NCBI GenBank assembly: GCA_029555415.1
Contig: JAKPSI010000082.1
Location: 182,962 to 246,961, forward strand
DNA length: 64,000 nucleotides
Reading direction: 5' to 3'
Source: Bacteroidota bacterium
GTDB lineage: Bacteria > Bacteroidota > Bacteroidia > Chitinophagales > Chitinophagaceae
Part shown: one piece after another, positions 16,043 through 25,438 of the stretch
Layout of the letters: every line of letters begins with the position of its first letter
Position numbering within the stretch: position 1 is the stretch's first letter
Position numbers and translations under genes: made by a program
Notes under the pieces: model-generated
Databases searched by the model: none
What the model was told of the DNA's origin: nothing
What the model saw: only the letters and a program-made list of their open reading frames with translations

Positions 16043-17064
16043 GCAGTGAATCCCAATCTTTTTTCGACGGCTGCCGGCAAAACCGGCAGCTTTCTTCTTT
16101 CTATGAGATAGCTGTTGAGCTGCGCGATCTCGCGAAAGATATAATGTTTGTCGGCCGCCGTACGCAGGTAATCCTTTCCTGTACTGCCACCGGTACCGAT
16201 CCTGGTGCCGATCATACGATGCACCATATTCATGTGGCGGTAACGCCAGGAGCTCAGTTGTTCATCCACTTCCAGCAAAGCATTCAGCAGCCGGAAAGGC
16301 AGTTGCAGCATTGGATAGCCGCGATAGAGCATGATGAACAATGCAGCGCGGGTAGCTTTGGCACTGAGCGTTCTTTCTTCAGGCTGATCATTGAAAAAGA
16401 TATGATCGAAACCCTGGCTGTTACTTTTTTCCGCATCGGCCAGACTCTGTGTGTACTGATACTGGTATTCTGTCCAGAACGGATGCTTGTCCGTTATTGC
16501 CGCATGCAACGCGAAATCCTTCCAGTTCTCCGCTTCATTGAAAAAAGGCATGCGTTCCAGCCAGCCATTCAGCAATTGCAGCAATGAGGATGAACCTTCA
16601 GCGGCTTTGATCTTCTCCACATGTTCGGTCTTCAGTTGCGCGGTATAGTATTCTTTTCCGTGGCGCTGATCGTATTTCAATCCGAGTTTCGCTTCCAGTT
16701 CTTTGAATTGCCAGCTCTGGAAACCGGAAGCGGGACGCAGCATATCACGGAAATCGAGAAAATCCATCGGCGTCATCGTTTCCATGATATCGACCTGGTT
16801 CACGAGTACACGCAGGATGGTGACCATGCGGTTGATGCGGTGGACGACCGTTTGCAGTTCGGGTGAATTATCATTCAGCGCTGGCTGGCGCAGGATGTCA
16901 ACGATAGAATCGGTTTCGTAGTGCAGTTGTTTGAACCAGAGTTCGTATGCCTGGTGAATGACGATGAAGAGCATTTCATCATGTGCGGGCATATGCAGGC
17001 GTTCGCTTTCGGGCGACTGCGCATTGAGGATCTTATCCAGCTGCAGGTAGTCGTGGTAATGCAT
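16039..17064 (-). CDS. kynA: Tryptophan 2,3-dioxygenase
   Basis: A 341-residue heme enzyme that opens the tryptophan indole ring to N-formylkynurenine, the first step of the kynurenine route. Family marks: DEMLFIVIHQAYELWFKQ near residue 29, FRDMLRPASGFQSWQF near 106, the heme-ligand region SWRYRHMNMVHRMIGTR near 272, and GTGGSTGKDYLR near 291 for substrate binding. The gene starts 24 nt after purD on the same strand, so both probably share a transcript. No other kynurenine gene occurs in the window. Confidence 0.95.
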   Translation of the reverse strand: MHYHDYLQLDKILNAQSPESERLHMPAHDEMLFIVIHQAYELWFKQLHYETDSIVDILRQPALNDNSPELQTVVHRINRMVTILRVLVNQVDIMETMTPMDFLDFRDMLRPASGFQSWQFKELEAKLGLKYDQRHGKEYYTAQLKTEHVEKIKAAEGSSSLLQLLNGWLERMPFFNEAENWKDFALHAAITDKHPFWTEYQYQYTQSLADAEKSNSQGFDHIFFNDQPEERTLSAKATRAALFIMLYRGYPMLQLPFRLLNALLEVDEQLSSWRYRHMNMVHRMIGTRIGTGGSTGKDYLRTAADKHYIFREIAQLNSYLIERRKLPVLPAAVEKRLGFTA

Positions 17065-17088
17065 ACGTTGGTTTATCGGAACAGGGTC

Positions 17089-18369
17089 TTACCTGAATTC
17101 AAACCCGATATCGGTGCGGTAGTACATGCCTTCGAATTCGATATTCGATAGTACATCGAGCGAAATATTCACCGCTTCGGTCAGGTCATCGTCCAGTGAC
17201 GTCACGCAGAGTACCCGTCCGCCATTGGTCACCACTTTACCATTCTCTTCTTTGGTACCGGCGTGGAAGACGAGGGATTGCTTTCCGAATTTGCCATCAT
17301 GACCTGTGATGGGGAATCCTTTTTCGAACGCGAGCGGATAGCCCCGGCTGACAGCCATGATGGTAGCGGCTTTGCGGGGATCGACGCGGATCTCCACCTG
17401 ATCGAGCTCCTGTTGGGTGGCAGCCACACAAATACCGACGAGGTCCGTTTCGAGACGGGTCATCACCACTTCCGTTTCCGGATCGCCCATGCGGCAGTTG
17501 TATTCAATAACGTAGGGATCTCCTTTCACATCTATGAGTCCAAAGAAAACGAAACCGGTGTACGCGATCCCTTCCTTATATATACCATCGATGGTGGGCT
17601 TGATGATACGCTCTTCCACTTTCTGCATGAAAGCGGAGGTAGCGATGGGGACCGGGCTGACAGCGCCCATCCCACCGGTGTTGAGGCCTTTATCACCTTC
17701 ACCGATACGTTTGTAATCCTTTGCTTCGGGGAGGATCTTATAATTCTTGCCATCCGTGATGGCGAACACGCTGAGTTCAATGCCTTCGAGGAATTCTTCC
17801 ACCACTACTTTCTTACTGGCTTCACCGAATTTGGCTTCCTGGATCATCCATTCCAGTTCGGCGATGGCCTCCACATGATTGGCACAAATGGCAACACCTT
17901 TACCTGCGGCGAGTCCGTCGGCTTTCAGTACGATCGGTAATTCATGATTCTGCAGATAGCGTACCCCTTCCTCATAATTATCGACCGTAAATTCCTTGTA
18001 CTTTGCCGTGGGGATATTATGCCGGAGCATGAAAGCTTTTGCGAAGGCTTTGCTGCCTTCGAGCTGTGCGCCTTCTTTGGAAGGGCCGATGAAGAAGATC
18101 TTTTGCAGGTCTTCATTCGCTTTGAAATAATCATAGATCCCGTTCACCAGTGGCTCTTCGGGTCCGACGACGACCATTTCGATCCTTTCGGAAATACAGA
18201 ATTTGCCTACCGCTTCAAAATCATTGATATCGAGTGGAACATTGATACCGCATTGCGCGGTGCCGGGGTTACCGGGCGCGATATAAAGAGGGTTGGTCCA
18301 AACGCTCTGGTTGAGCTTCCAGGCCATGGCATGTTCACGGCCGCCGGATCCTAATAATAAAATTCGCAT
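17089..18369 (-). CDS. purD: Phosphoribosylamine--glycine ligase
   Basis: A 426-residue ATP-grasp enzyme that joins glycine to 5-phosphoribosylamine in purine synthesis. Seen in order: MRILLLGSGGREHAMAWK at the start, GPEEPLVNGI near 66, the ATP-grasp core LPIVLKADGLAAGKGV near 140, and YNCRMGDPETEVVM near 290 for metal binding. The start at 18369 is fixed by the N-terminal motif; a frame reaching 18504 is too long. A promoter-like TATCTTTA at 18421-18428 lies upstream. Confidence 0.95.
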   Translation of the reverse strand: MRILLLGSGGREHAMAWKLNQSVWTNPLYIAPGNPGTAQCGINVPLDINDFEAVGKFCISERIEMVVVGPEEPLVNGIYDYFKANEDLQKIFFIGPSKEGAQLEGSKAFAKAFMLRHNIPTAKYKEFTVDNYEEGVRYLQNHELPIVLKADGLAAGKGVAICANHVEAIAELEWMIQEAKFGEASKKVVVEEFLEGIELSVFAITDGKNYKILPEAKDYKRIGEGDKGLNTGGMGAVSPVPIATSAFMQKVEERIIKPTIDGIYKEGIAYTGFVFFGLIDVKGDPYVIEYNCRMGDPETEVVMTRLETDLVGICVAATQQELDQVEIRVDPRKAATIMAVSRGYPLAFEKGFPITGHDGKFGKQSLVFHAGTKEENGKVVTNGGRVLCVTSLDDDLTEAVNISLDVLSNIEFEGMYYRTDIGFEFR

Positions 18370-18407
18370 GTTGGTTGAGTCGCTGGATTTTAATGATTTG
18401 CGAATAT

Positions 18408-18432
18408 CGGGTACTCCCGTTAAAGATACCCG
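18408..18432 (-). promoter_or_regulatory. Candidate purD promoter with inverted repeat
   Basis: Arms CGGGTA (18408-18413) and TACCCG (18427-18432) enclose 13 nt that include most of a minus-strand TATCTTTA (18421-18428), one base off TAnnTTTG. The leader to purD would be about 45 nt. The arms may be an operator. Confidence 0.35.
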
Positions 18433-18514
18433 GAAAAATCTTTGAGTGGTTAAATTTATGTATTTTGGTTGTTTATAAGGATAACCCTCTGATTTGTAAA
18501 CCAAAAACGTTTGT

Positions 18515-20317
18515 ATGAGTGATACTCAAACTACTGCCATGCAACCTGCAAATGCGGGCAAGCACCCCAAAGCACTATATGTTCTCTTCTTCACAGAAAT
18601 GTGGGAAAGGTTCGCCTACTACCTCATGGTAGGTATCCTTTTTATATACATGACCGACACTACTACAGGGGGTAAAGGCTTTTCCGGGCGGGTTGGAGCG
18701 GATATAGTAGGTAGTTTTATTGCATTGGTTTACCTGACCCCTTTCATAGGGGGGTTGATCGCAGACCGTTATTTAGGTTATATCAAGTCAATCTTTCTCG
18801 GTGGCAGCCTGATGGCGGCCGGATATCTTGGACTTTCCCTTCCTGGTGATACCGCCATGTTCATTTCACTTTCCCTGATCATAGTAGGCAATGGGTTTTT
18901 CAAACCCAATATCAGTACCCTCCTGGGAAATATTTATAATCGTGCTGACCTGAAACCCCTGAAGGATAATGCTTATAATATCTTTTACATGGGTATCAAT
19001 ATAGGCGCCTTCGTCTGCAATTTCGTTGCGGCTTACCTCCGCAATGCATATGGATGGGGCTACGCTTTTGGCGCAGCAGGTGTAGGGCTTATTATTGGTA
19101 TGATTATTCTGGCTTCATCCCTGAAAGATGTCAGGGAAGGTGATATTAAAAAACCGCAACAGGCTGAAGACATGCCACTTTCAAATATCCTCGGCTATGT
19201 ATTTCTTCCTGCACTGATCGCAGCAATAATCGGCTGGTTTGTTCCAACGCAGCTCTTTGGATCCAATATCATGGGCAGCAAAGCAAATGATGCATTCATT
19301 TTTGCCTGCTTACCAATTATTGCCTTCTATGTTTCAATATGGATAAAAGCAAAAGGACAGGATAAGAAAGGGATCGGCGCTTTGTTATTCATTTTTGCAA
19401 TTGCTATCGTATTCTGGACGATCTATAATCAGAATTCTACCGGACTCACACTATGGGCACAAAAGCATACAGACCGGACCACATCCGCTGTCACACAAAA
19501 GATCGCAGGTGGACTGGGAATGATGGAAAAAGTTAGCGATACCCCCAGACTAGTGAATAAAGTGGATCAGTATTTGGTCAATGTTTCAGATGACAGCAAG
19601 ATCCTGAAACTTGACAGTATTGTAAAGATCACTCAAGGAAAAGAAAAGGCCGATACAAGTAAAACACTGTATGGAATCACTTCAGCCGGAAACCGGGTGG
19701 ATACAAGTTCAAAGAACGTGCTTGTAATGGGGCCTGACCCGTATTACAATAACGTGCCTAAGGACCAGTGGCCAGGCGGAAAGGATGTGAAACTCGCCAA
19801 TACGGAATTGTTCCAGTCGATCAACCCGCTTTTTATCGTATTACTTACATTGTTTTTTGTTCCATTTTTCAGTTTTCTCCGGAAAAAAGGAAAGGAGCCT
19901 ACCACAGCATCTAAATTCGGTATGGCATTATTTATATCAGGCCTTTCTGCACTGGTAATGGTTTTTGCGATCCTGTCGGTTCCCTCTATATACACACACA
20001 AGGCTTCCCCCATCTGGCTTTGGGGCACTTACTTTGTTTTCACGATCAGTGAAATCTTCCTGAGCCCGATCGGCTTATCGCTTGTATCAAAACTTGCACC
20101 GGCACGTTTGACCGCGCTGATGATGGGAGGCTGGTTCCTCGCAACATCCATTGGTGGGAAGATCGCAGGTGTGATGACGAGTTTCTGGGACGACTTCACT
20201 GACAAAAAGATGTTCTTCATGATCCTTGTCGTTGCCGCATTCATTGGTGGTATCCTGATCTACTCACGACTGAAGTCGCTGAATCAGATCGTAAAAGATA
20301 AAACAGGCAGCGCTTAA
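18515..20317 (+). CDS. Proton-dependent peptide transporter, POT/PTR2 family
   Basis: A 600-residue inner-membrane symporter for di- and tripeptides. The POT hallmark ExxERFxYY is present as EMWERFAYY near residue 28, followed by GGLIADRYLGY and a PTR2 signature around FFKPNISTLLGN. An insert of about 100 hydrophilic residues (roughly 315-415) splits the second half, which is common in Bacteroidota members. It is divergent from purD and followed by a terminator and then by a second, unrelated peptide transporter. Confidence 0.93.
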   Translation: MSDTQTTAMQPANAGKHPKALYVLFFTEMWERFAYYLMVGILFIYMTDTTTGGKGFSGRVGADIVGSFIALVYLTPFIGGLIADRYLGYIKSIFLGGSLMAAGYLGLSLPGDTAMFISLSLIIVGNGFFKPNISTLLGNIYNRADLKPLKDNAYNIFYMGINIGAFVCNFVAAYLRNAYGWGYAFGAAGVGLIIGMIILASSLKDVREGDIKKPQQAEDMPLSNILGYVFLPALIAAIIGWFVPTQLFGSNIMGSKANDAFIFACLPIIAFYVSIWIKAKGQDKKGIGALLFIFAIAIVFWTIYNQNSTGLTLWAQKHTDRTTSAVTQKIAGGLGMMEKVSDTPRLVNKVDQYLVNVSDDSKILKLDSIVKITQGKEKADTSKTLYGITSAGNRVDTSSKNVLVMGPDPYYNNVPKDQWPGGKDVKLANTELFQSINPLFIVLLTLFFVPFFSFLRKKGKEPTTASKFGMALFISGLSALVMVFAILSVPSIYTHKASPIWLWGTYFVFTISEIFLSPIGLSLVSKLAPARLTALMMGGWFLATSIGGKIAGVMTSFWDDFTDKKMFFMILVVAAFIGGILIYSRLKSLNQIVKDKTGSA

Positions 20318-20337
20318 AAAGTGATGCTTACATTCAG

Positions 20338-20377
20338 AAAAGGGGTTGAATGAAAGTTCAGCCCCTTTTTTATTTTT
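20338..20377 (+). terminator. Rho-independent terminator after the POT gene
   Basis: Arms AAAAGGGGTTGAA and TTCAGCCCCTTTT pair with one G-U, a short loop and a T-rich tail, 21 nt after the POT stop codon. Confidence 0.85.
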
Positions 20378-20407
20378 CATATCTTCCCTGAAACAAAACA
20401 ACTTGCT

Positions 20408-22483
20408 ATGCAGGAACAACCCGCGTTCAAGCCTTTCGTCCCAGCGGAGACGAAAATGGCCGAATTCACGATCAAGTCCATCCTGACCGGAGCCATCTTC
20501 GGTGTCATCTTCGGCGCATCCACTGTTTACCTGGCTTTGAAAGCGGGTCTGACCGTTTCCGCATCCATTCCGATCGCGGTAATGTCGATCCTACTTGGAA
20601 AATTATTCCTGCGTACGACGATCCTGGAGAATAACATCATTCAAACCACAGGTTCGGCCGGTGAAAGTATCGCAGCGGGTGTCGTTTTCACATTACCCGG
20701 TTTTCTCTTCCTCAGCGAACCCGGCAGTGCCAGTTACTTCAACTATTTCACGATCCTCACCCTGGCTATCTTCGGTGGTATCCTCGGAACGCTGATGATG
20801 ATCCCGTTGCGGCGATCACTCATCGTTAAAGAACATGGTATCCTTCCCTATCCTGAAGGAACCGCTTGTGCTTCCGTGCTGAAAGCGGGCGTGAAAGGAG
20901 GCGAACTGGCCATGACCGCCATCTGGGGCGTACTCTTCGCATTCGGTTATGCAGTGCTTCAGAAAATATTCCATGTCATCGCAGAAGTACCTGCTTTCGC
21001 AACCAAACAGGCTAACAAGATATTCCCTTCCGCAAAACTGAGCGGTGAGATCACTCCGGAATACATGGGTGTGGGTTATATCATCGGACCCAGGATCGCA
21101 GGTGTACTCGTTGCCGGTGGTATCCTGAGTTGGTTCGTACTGATCCCGTTATTATCATCCCTCATCAGCCCTGATGTTATCGCGGCGCAGTTGCACAAGC
21201 TGGGCTATATCACGGACCTCGCAAAACCCGGACCCGGCAATGCAGGTTCATGGGATCCCGTGACACATAATTTTGGTGACTGGTCATCGGCTATATACCG
21301 TGCCTATATCCGCCAGATCGGCGCAGGTGCGGTTGCCGCAGGTGGTTTCATCACACTGATCAAGACCATCCCTACCATTATCTCATCTTTCAGAGGAAGT
21401 ATCGGTTCCCTGAAAAAAGACAGTGGTGCTGCTGCGGTTGAAGTACCGCGTACGGAACGCGATCTTTCCATCAAAGTTGTGGGGATCGGTTCACTTGTCC
21501 TGTTACTGGTGATCGCGATGCTGCCCAGTACACTGATTCCCGGAAGTAATATCGGCAGCAAATTATTGCTGGGCCTGCTGGTGATCATCTTCGGCGCATT
21601 CTTCGTAACCGTTTCATCCCGCATTGTGGGCCTTATCGGTTCATCCAATAACCCCATTTCCGGTATGACCATCGCCACGCTGATGGGCACTTGTCTGATC
21701 TTTATCGCGGTGAAATGGACCGGGCATTTCTATGAACCCATGGCATTGGTGGTAGGTGGCATGATCTGTATTGCTGCCGCGAACGCAGGCGCCACATCAC
21801 AGGACCTCAAGACCGGTTATATCGTGGGCGCTACCCCGCGTTATCAGCAGATCGCATTATTCGTGGGTGCGATCGTATCCTCCATCGCGATCGGTGCAAC
21901 AGTCAAGATCCTGGATACCCCCACTGCTGCGATGGCCGCACAAGGCATACAACATGCGATCGGCACCGACCTGTATCCCGCTCCCCAAGGCACGCTGATG
22001 GCTACACTGATCAAAGGTATCCTGTCATTCAACCTCGACTGGCAATTCGTACTCGTGGGTGTATTCATTGCCATTGTGATGGAACTGTGCGGCATTAAAG
22101 CATTGAGTTTCGCCATTGGGATCTACCTGCCGTTATCTACTACATTCCCCATCTTCATTGGCGGTGCGGTACGTGGGTTGGTCGAGTGGAGACAAAAGAA
22201 AAAGAATATTCAAATGTCAGCGGAAGAAGAGGACCTCGGCAAAGGAAATCTTTTCGCGACCGGACTGGTGGCAGGTGGCGCGCTAGCGGGTGTTGTCGTT
22301 GCCATTCTTTCATCCATACCCAGCGTTAACTCCAATCTGGGCAAACTGGATGCACAGGAAAGTCTTTCGGCCGGCAACATGCTCGGCACGGAAGGATATA
22401 AATACCTTGGAGTGGCTTTCTTCGCACTGATGGCATTCACGTTGTACCGGATAGCGATGAGCAAACGAAAGACAGAATTGTAA
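20408..22483 (+). CDS. Oligopeptide transporter, OPT family
   Basis: A 691-residue polytopic protein of the OPT superfamily. Early signatures include STVYLALKAGLTVSASIP near residue 40 and NNIIQTTGSAGESIAAGVVF near 76; a later NAGATSQDLKTGYIVGATPR near 460 is the second conserved block. It probably imports oligopeptides or a metal-chelate; the bacterial branch is little studied. It sits right after the POT gene but behind a terminator, so it probably has its own promoter in the 90-nt gap. Confidence 0.92.
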   Translation: MQEQPAFKPFVPAETKMAEFTIKSILTGAIFGVIFGASTVYLALKAGLTVSASIPIAVMSILLGKLFLRTTILENNIIQTTGSAGESIAAGVVFTLPGFLFLSEPGSASYFNYFTILTLAIFGGILGTLMMIPLRRSLIVKEHGILPYPEGTACASVLKAGVKGGELAMTAIWGVLFAFGYAVLQKIFHVIAEVPAFATKQANKIFPSAKLSGEITPEYMGVGYIIGPRIAGVLVAGGILSWFVLIPLLSSLISPDVIAAQLHKLGYITDLAKPGPGNAGSWDPVTHNFGDWSSAIYRAYIRQIGAGAVAAGGFITLIKTIPTIISSFRGSIGSLKKDSGAAAVEVPRTERDLSIKVVGIGSLVLLLVIAMLPSTLIPGSNIGSKLLLGLLVIIFGAFFVTVSSRIVGLIGSSNNPISGMTIATLMGTCLIFIAVKWTGHFYEPMALVVGGMICIAAANAGATSQDLKTGYIVGATPRYQQIALFVGAIVSSIAIGATVKILDTPTAAMAAQGIQHAIGTDLYPAPQGTLMATLIKGILSFNLDWQFVLVGVFIAIVMELCGIKALSFAIGIYLPLSTTFPIFIGGAVRGLVEWRQKKKNIQMSAEEEDLGKGNLFATGLVAGGALAGVVVAILSSIPSVNSNLGKLDAQESLSAGNMLGTEGYKYLGVAFFALMAFTLYRIAMSKRKTEL

Positions 22484-22501
22484 AGACACCATAGTACATG
22501 C

Positions 22502-22533
22502 GAAGGCCCCGGACAACCGGGGCCTTCTGTTTT
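22502..22533. terminator. Strong hairpin terminator between convergent genes
   Basis: A perfect 11-bp stem, GAAGGCCCCGG at 22502-22512 with CCGGGGCCTTC at 22517-22527, has an ACAA loop and is followed by TGTTTT. It ends the OPT transcript and lies 22 nt from the end of the convergent DUF1501 gene. Confidence 0.85.
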
Positions 22534-22554
22534 AGTGTACGGACCATCTGTATA

Positions 22555-23757
22555 TCAAATGAAATTCATGTAGTCGAAATTTTTTCCAAGGATCGCCTTG
22601 TCATCCGCATTCAGCCATTTCTTCAGGATGGTGGCATATACATTCTTGAAATCAACCTGGTATTTCAGGTCGCCTTCATCCAGCTGTGAAAGATCCGGCA
22701 ACGCATTGATCATTCCTTTTTGTTTCAGACCACCACTCAGCAGGAACATATTGTTCGCCGTGCCGTGATCGGTACCGCCGCTTGCATTCTGCTCCACGCG
22801 GCGACCAAATTCAGAGAAGGTGAACAACATCACATCTTCAAAACGGTTGTTCTCTTTCAGATCCTTCACAAAAGCTTTCACCGCGTCATTCAGTTCAGTG
22901 AAAAGCCGCTGCTGCTGGGTATCCTGATTGAAGTGGGTATCGAAACTGCCAAGTGAGATATAATATACTTTGGTATTGATCTCTGAATAGATAAGGGAAG
23001 CGATCGTTTTCAGGCCGTTACCCAGTTCTGATTTCGGATATTCCGCACGGGTAGGATGTAGGCGACTTTGTTTGAAGATATAATCCGCCGACGAAAGCGT
23101 TTCCGCCATGGTCTTGTAGAGATAATCGACTGGTTGTGCTCCAGGTTCATCCGTATGATTCTTCAGTACATCACGGAAGAATTTTTCATTCGAAGTACCG
23201 AAAAGTCTTTGCGGATCTTTCATCGCGATCCCTTTACTCTGTTCGCCTTTCATGGCCAGGCTCAGGATATCATCGATCTCGATAGCTTGTGTGGGTTTAT
23301 CACATCCGTTGCACTGCGCGTCCAGATAGCGTCCCACCCATCCGGAAGTGATATACTCCGAACTCTGACTCCCCGTTTGCCAGATATCCATACTCCGGAA
23401 ATGCGAACGGTCGGGGTTGGGATAGCCCACACTGTTGAGTATACCCAGACTGCCATCATCATACATCTCTTTGAATCCGGTGAGTGCAGGATGCAGGCCC
23501 ACCTCATCATTCAGCAATAACGCCTTCGCTTTTTCGATCCCCAGTTTGGGACGGGCTTTATAATACAGGTCATTGCCGACCGGGATCACAGTATTCAAGC
23601 CGTCATTCCCGCCGCTGAGCTGCAGCACCACTACCACTTTATTACCCGCCGGCACCATAGCCGGCCGCTCAAATGCTTTCATGAATTTGGGAAGCATGAG
23701 GGAGGCGGTGGCGAGGGAACCCACTTGTATAAATTGCTTTCTTTTTATTATCATCAT
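22555..23757 (-). CDS. DUF1501 family protein
   Basis: A 400-residue protein of the DUF1501 family, related in fold to sulfatase/phosphatase enzymes but without a proven reaction. It has a weak export signal with a KRKQFIQVGSLATASLMLP start that resembles a degenerate twin-arginine signal. LSGGNDGLNTVIP near 45, the SHFRSMDIWQTG block near 112 and SEFGRRVEQNASGGTDHGTAN near 320 are the family's conserved segments. It is the downstream partner of the DUF1800 gene, from which it is split by an inverted heptamer repeat. Start taken at the first of two adjacent ATGs. Confidence 0.88.
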   Translation of the reverse strand: MMIIKRKQFIQVGSLATASLMLPKFMKAFERPAMVPAGNKVVVVLQLSGGNDGLNTVIPVGNDLYYKARPKLGIEKAKALLLNDEVGLHPALTGFKEMYDDGSLGILNSVGYPNPDRSHFRSMDIWQTGSQSSEYITSGWVGRYLDAQCNGCDKPTQAIEIDDILSLAMKGEQSKGIAMKDPQRLFGTSNEKFFRDVLKNHTDEPGAQPVDYLYKTMAETLSSADYIFKQSRLHPTRAEYPKSELGNGLKTIASLIYSEINTKVYYISLGSFDTHFNQDTQQQRLFTELNDAVKAFVKDLKENNRFEDVMLFTFSEFGRRVEQNASGGTDHGTANNMFLLSGGLKQKGMINALPDLSQLDEGDLKYQVDFKNVYATILKKWLNADDKAILGKNFDYMNFI

Positions 23758-23773
23758 TCTGTTATTTATGGAC

Positions 23774-23844
23774 AAGCTATAAGCTGCAAGCTCTAAGCTT
23801 CAAGAGTGTTCTTTCTTGCAGCTTGTAGCTTGAAGCTTGCAGCT
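23774..23844. repeat. Inverted array of AAGCTnn heptamers between DUF1800 and DUF1501
   Basis: The left arm contains four AAGCT units at 7-nt spacing (23774-23804). The right arm (23813-23844) contains the reverse complement AGCTT at the same spacing. An eight-base centre (GTGTTCTT-like) joins them. The array fills nearly the whole gap between the two genes and would form a long hairpin in their mRNA. Confidence 0.85.
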
Positions 23845-23847
23845 CCG

Positions 23848-25317
23848 TTAGCATAATTGATACTCGGGCGTACTCATCACCTGCAGTGTTGCCGTTTTAA
23901 TAAAATTCTCCCTGCCGCTTTCATCGGAATACTGTCGGATCACATCAAGAGGAATACCCAGCTTCGTTTGCAACAGTGTTTTCGCGATGCCTTCAGCCAG
24001 TTTTTCCCTTTCGGTCGATTCGAAAAATTTCACGAAAAGCGTCCAGTCGATATTGACGCGGATCGATTTATTCAGTTTACCACCCATTCCCGGCATTTTG
24101 TTATTGGCCGCTTCAGGGTTATTCTTTCTTCCCATCATCTGGTCATCATCATCCTTGGGTTTCACATTGAATTCGTCATTATCAGCGAACATCTGCGGAA
24201 TACGCATGCGCATCATGAGTGACGAACTGTCGATCCAGGTACGGCCGCCGGGCCAGCCCGCCACATTGGGCGGATAAAAAAGCACTTGTCCCAATACACG
24301 CTGTGCCACCAGCAACACTTCATCATTCTCAAAAGTCATGGGCACCGCGCGGCGGATACCGGTCAGCAACTGAACTGGCGACTTGATCTGCACACCGATA
24401 TTCTTCTCCTCATAAAACCAGTCACTGGTGAAAATATCTTCCAGCAGTTTACCGATATCATATTTATTATTGTAGAACCGCTCTGCCAGCCAGTTCACAT
24501 GATCCGCATCCGGCTGATCATTCACGAAGAATCTATAGATCTTTTGGGTAAGAAAGCGGGCGGTCTGTTTTTGCGCCAGCAGGATGTCGAGCACTTCTTC
24601 GCCGTCAAACGCGCCGGTTTTTCCGAGTACGGTCTTATCACCGTAATCATGCTGCATGCGGCGGAACATGAATTCACCTTTGGCATTGGCCGACCAGCCG
24701 GTGAATGCCCTTGCCGCTTCTTTCACATCGTGTTCGGTATAATTACCGCGACCGAGCGTGAAGAGCTCCATCACTTCCCGAGCAAAGTTCTCATTGGGAT
24801 GGTCGCGTTTGTTCTGCTGATTATTGAGGAAGTTGAGCATCGCCGCGCTGCGCGACACTTCTTTCAGCATCTGCCCGAAATTGCCCAACGAGTTGCGGCG
24901 CAGAATATCCAGCAGGTCCTGCTGATAAAAAACATTCAGGTTACGGCAAGCGAAATGGCCATGCCAGAAGAAAGCCATCTTTTCCCTCAGCTGCGCCGCG
25001 CTGTTCACCATTTCATGCATCCAGTACAGATTCAGGTTCTTGATGCTCTCTCTGCTTTTTTGCTGCGCCTTTTTCTTTTCATCCGGCGAAAGCTCCTTTC
25101 TGTTTACTTTACCCGCTTCATCGAGGCCCATATAGAGGCCCTGCAGATAATTGTCCGCAACATTGATATAGGCGGGTTTGTTCTCTGAAGCTTTGACCAG
25201 CGCTTTAAAAACCTGTTTGGGAGAGAATTTTGAAAGATCATCCAATTGCTCTACCGCCGGTCCGAAACCGGCGCGCCACATCAGGTGCTGGTTCTTAAGG
25301 GCATTGTTTGCAGACAT
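23848..25317 (-). CDS. DUF1800 family protein
   Basis: A 489-residue, mostly helical protein of the DUF1800 family, of unknown function. Conserved blocks seen are MAFFWHGHFACRN near residue 113, NENFAREVMELFTLGRGNYTEHDVKEAARAFTGW near 175-208 and PPNVAGWPGGRTWIDSSSL near 354. Genes of this family almost always precede a DUF1501 gene, as here, so the two probably act together. No clear signal peptide is seen at the chosen ATG. Confidence 0.88.
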   Translation of the reverse strand: MSANNALKNQHLMWRAGFGPAVEQLDDLSKFSPKQVFKALVKASENKPAYINVADNYLQGLYMGLDEAGKVNRKELSPDEKKKAQQKSRESIKNLNLYWMHEMVNSAAQLREKMAFFWHGHFACRNLNVFYQQDLLDILRRNSLGNFGQMLKEVSRSAAMLNFLNNQQNKRDHPNENFAREVMELFTLGRGNYTEHDVKEAARAFTGWSANAKGEFMFRRMQHDYGDKTVLGKTGAFDGEEVLDILLAQKQTARFLTQKIYRFFVNDQPDADHVNWLAERFYNNKYDIGKLLEDIFTSDWFYEEKNIGVQIKSPVQLLTGIRRAVPMTFENDEVLLVAQRVLGQVLFYPPNVAGWPGGRTWIDSSSLMMRMRIPQMFADNDEFNVKPKDDDDQMMGRKNNPEAANNKMPGMGGKLNKSIRVNIDWTLFVKFFESTEREKLAEGIAKTLLQTKLGIPLDVIRQYSDESGRENFIKTATLQVMSTPEYQLC

Positions 25318-25412
25318 ACCTCAAAATTGTTTAAGATCAGACTCTTGTAGTACCGTTTGGTTTAACAGGACCCGGCTATTGGACGGGTTCTGCGATAAAA
25401 ACTGTTTACATT

Positions 25413-25431
25413 TTATACATTTGGTGTATAA
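25413..25431 (+). promoter_or_regulatory. Promoter -7 element inside an operator-like palindrome
   Basis: TACATTTG at 25416-25423 matches TAnnTTTG exactly. It is overlapped by a perfect inverted repeat, TTATACA (25413-25419) and TGTATAA (25425-25431), with a five-base centre. The start codon of the hydroxylase gene lies 7 nt downstream. A regulator bound here would block the promoter. Confidence 0.6.
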
Positions 25432-25438
25432 CTATGAT

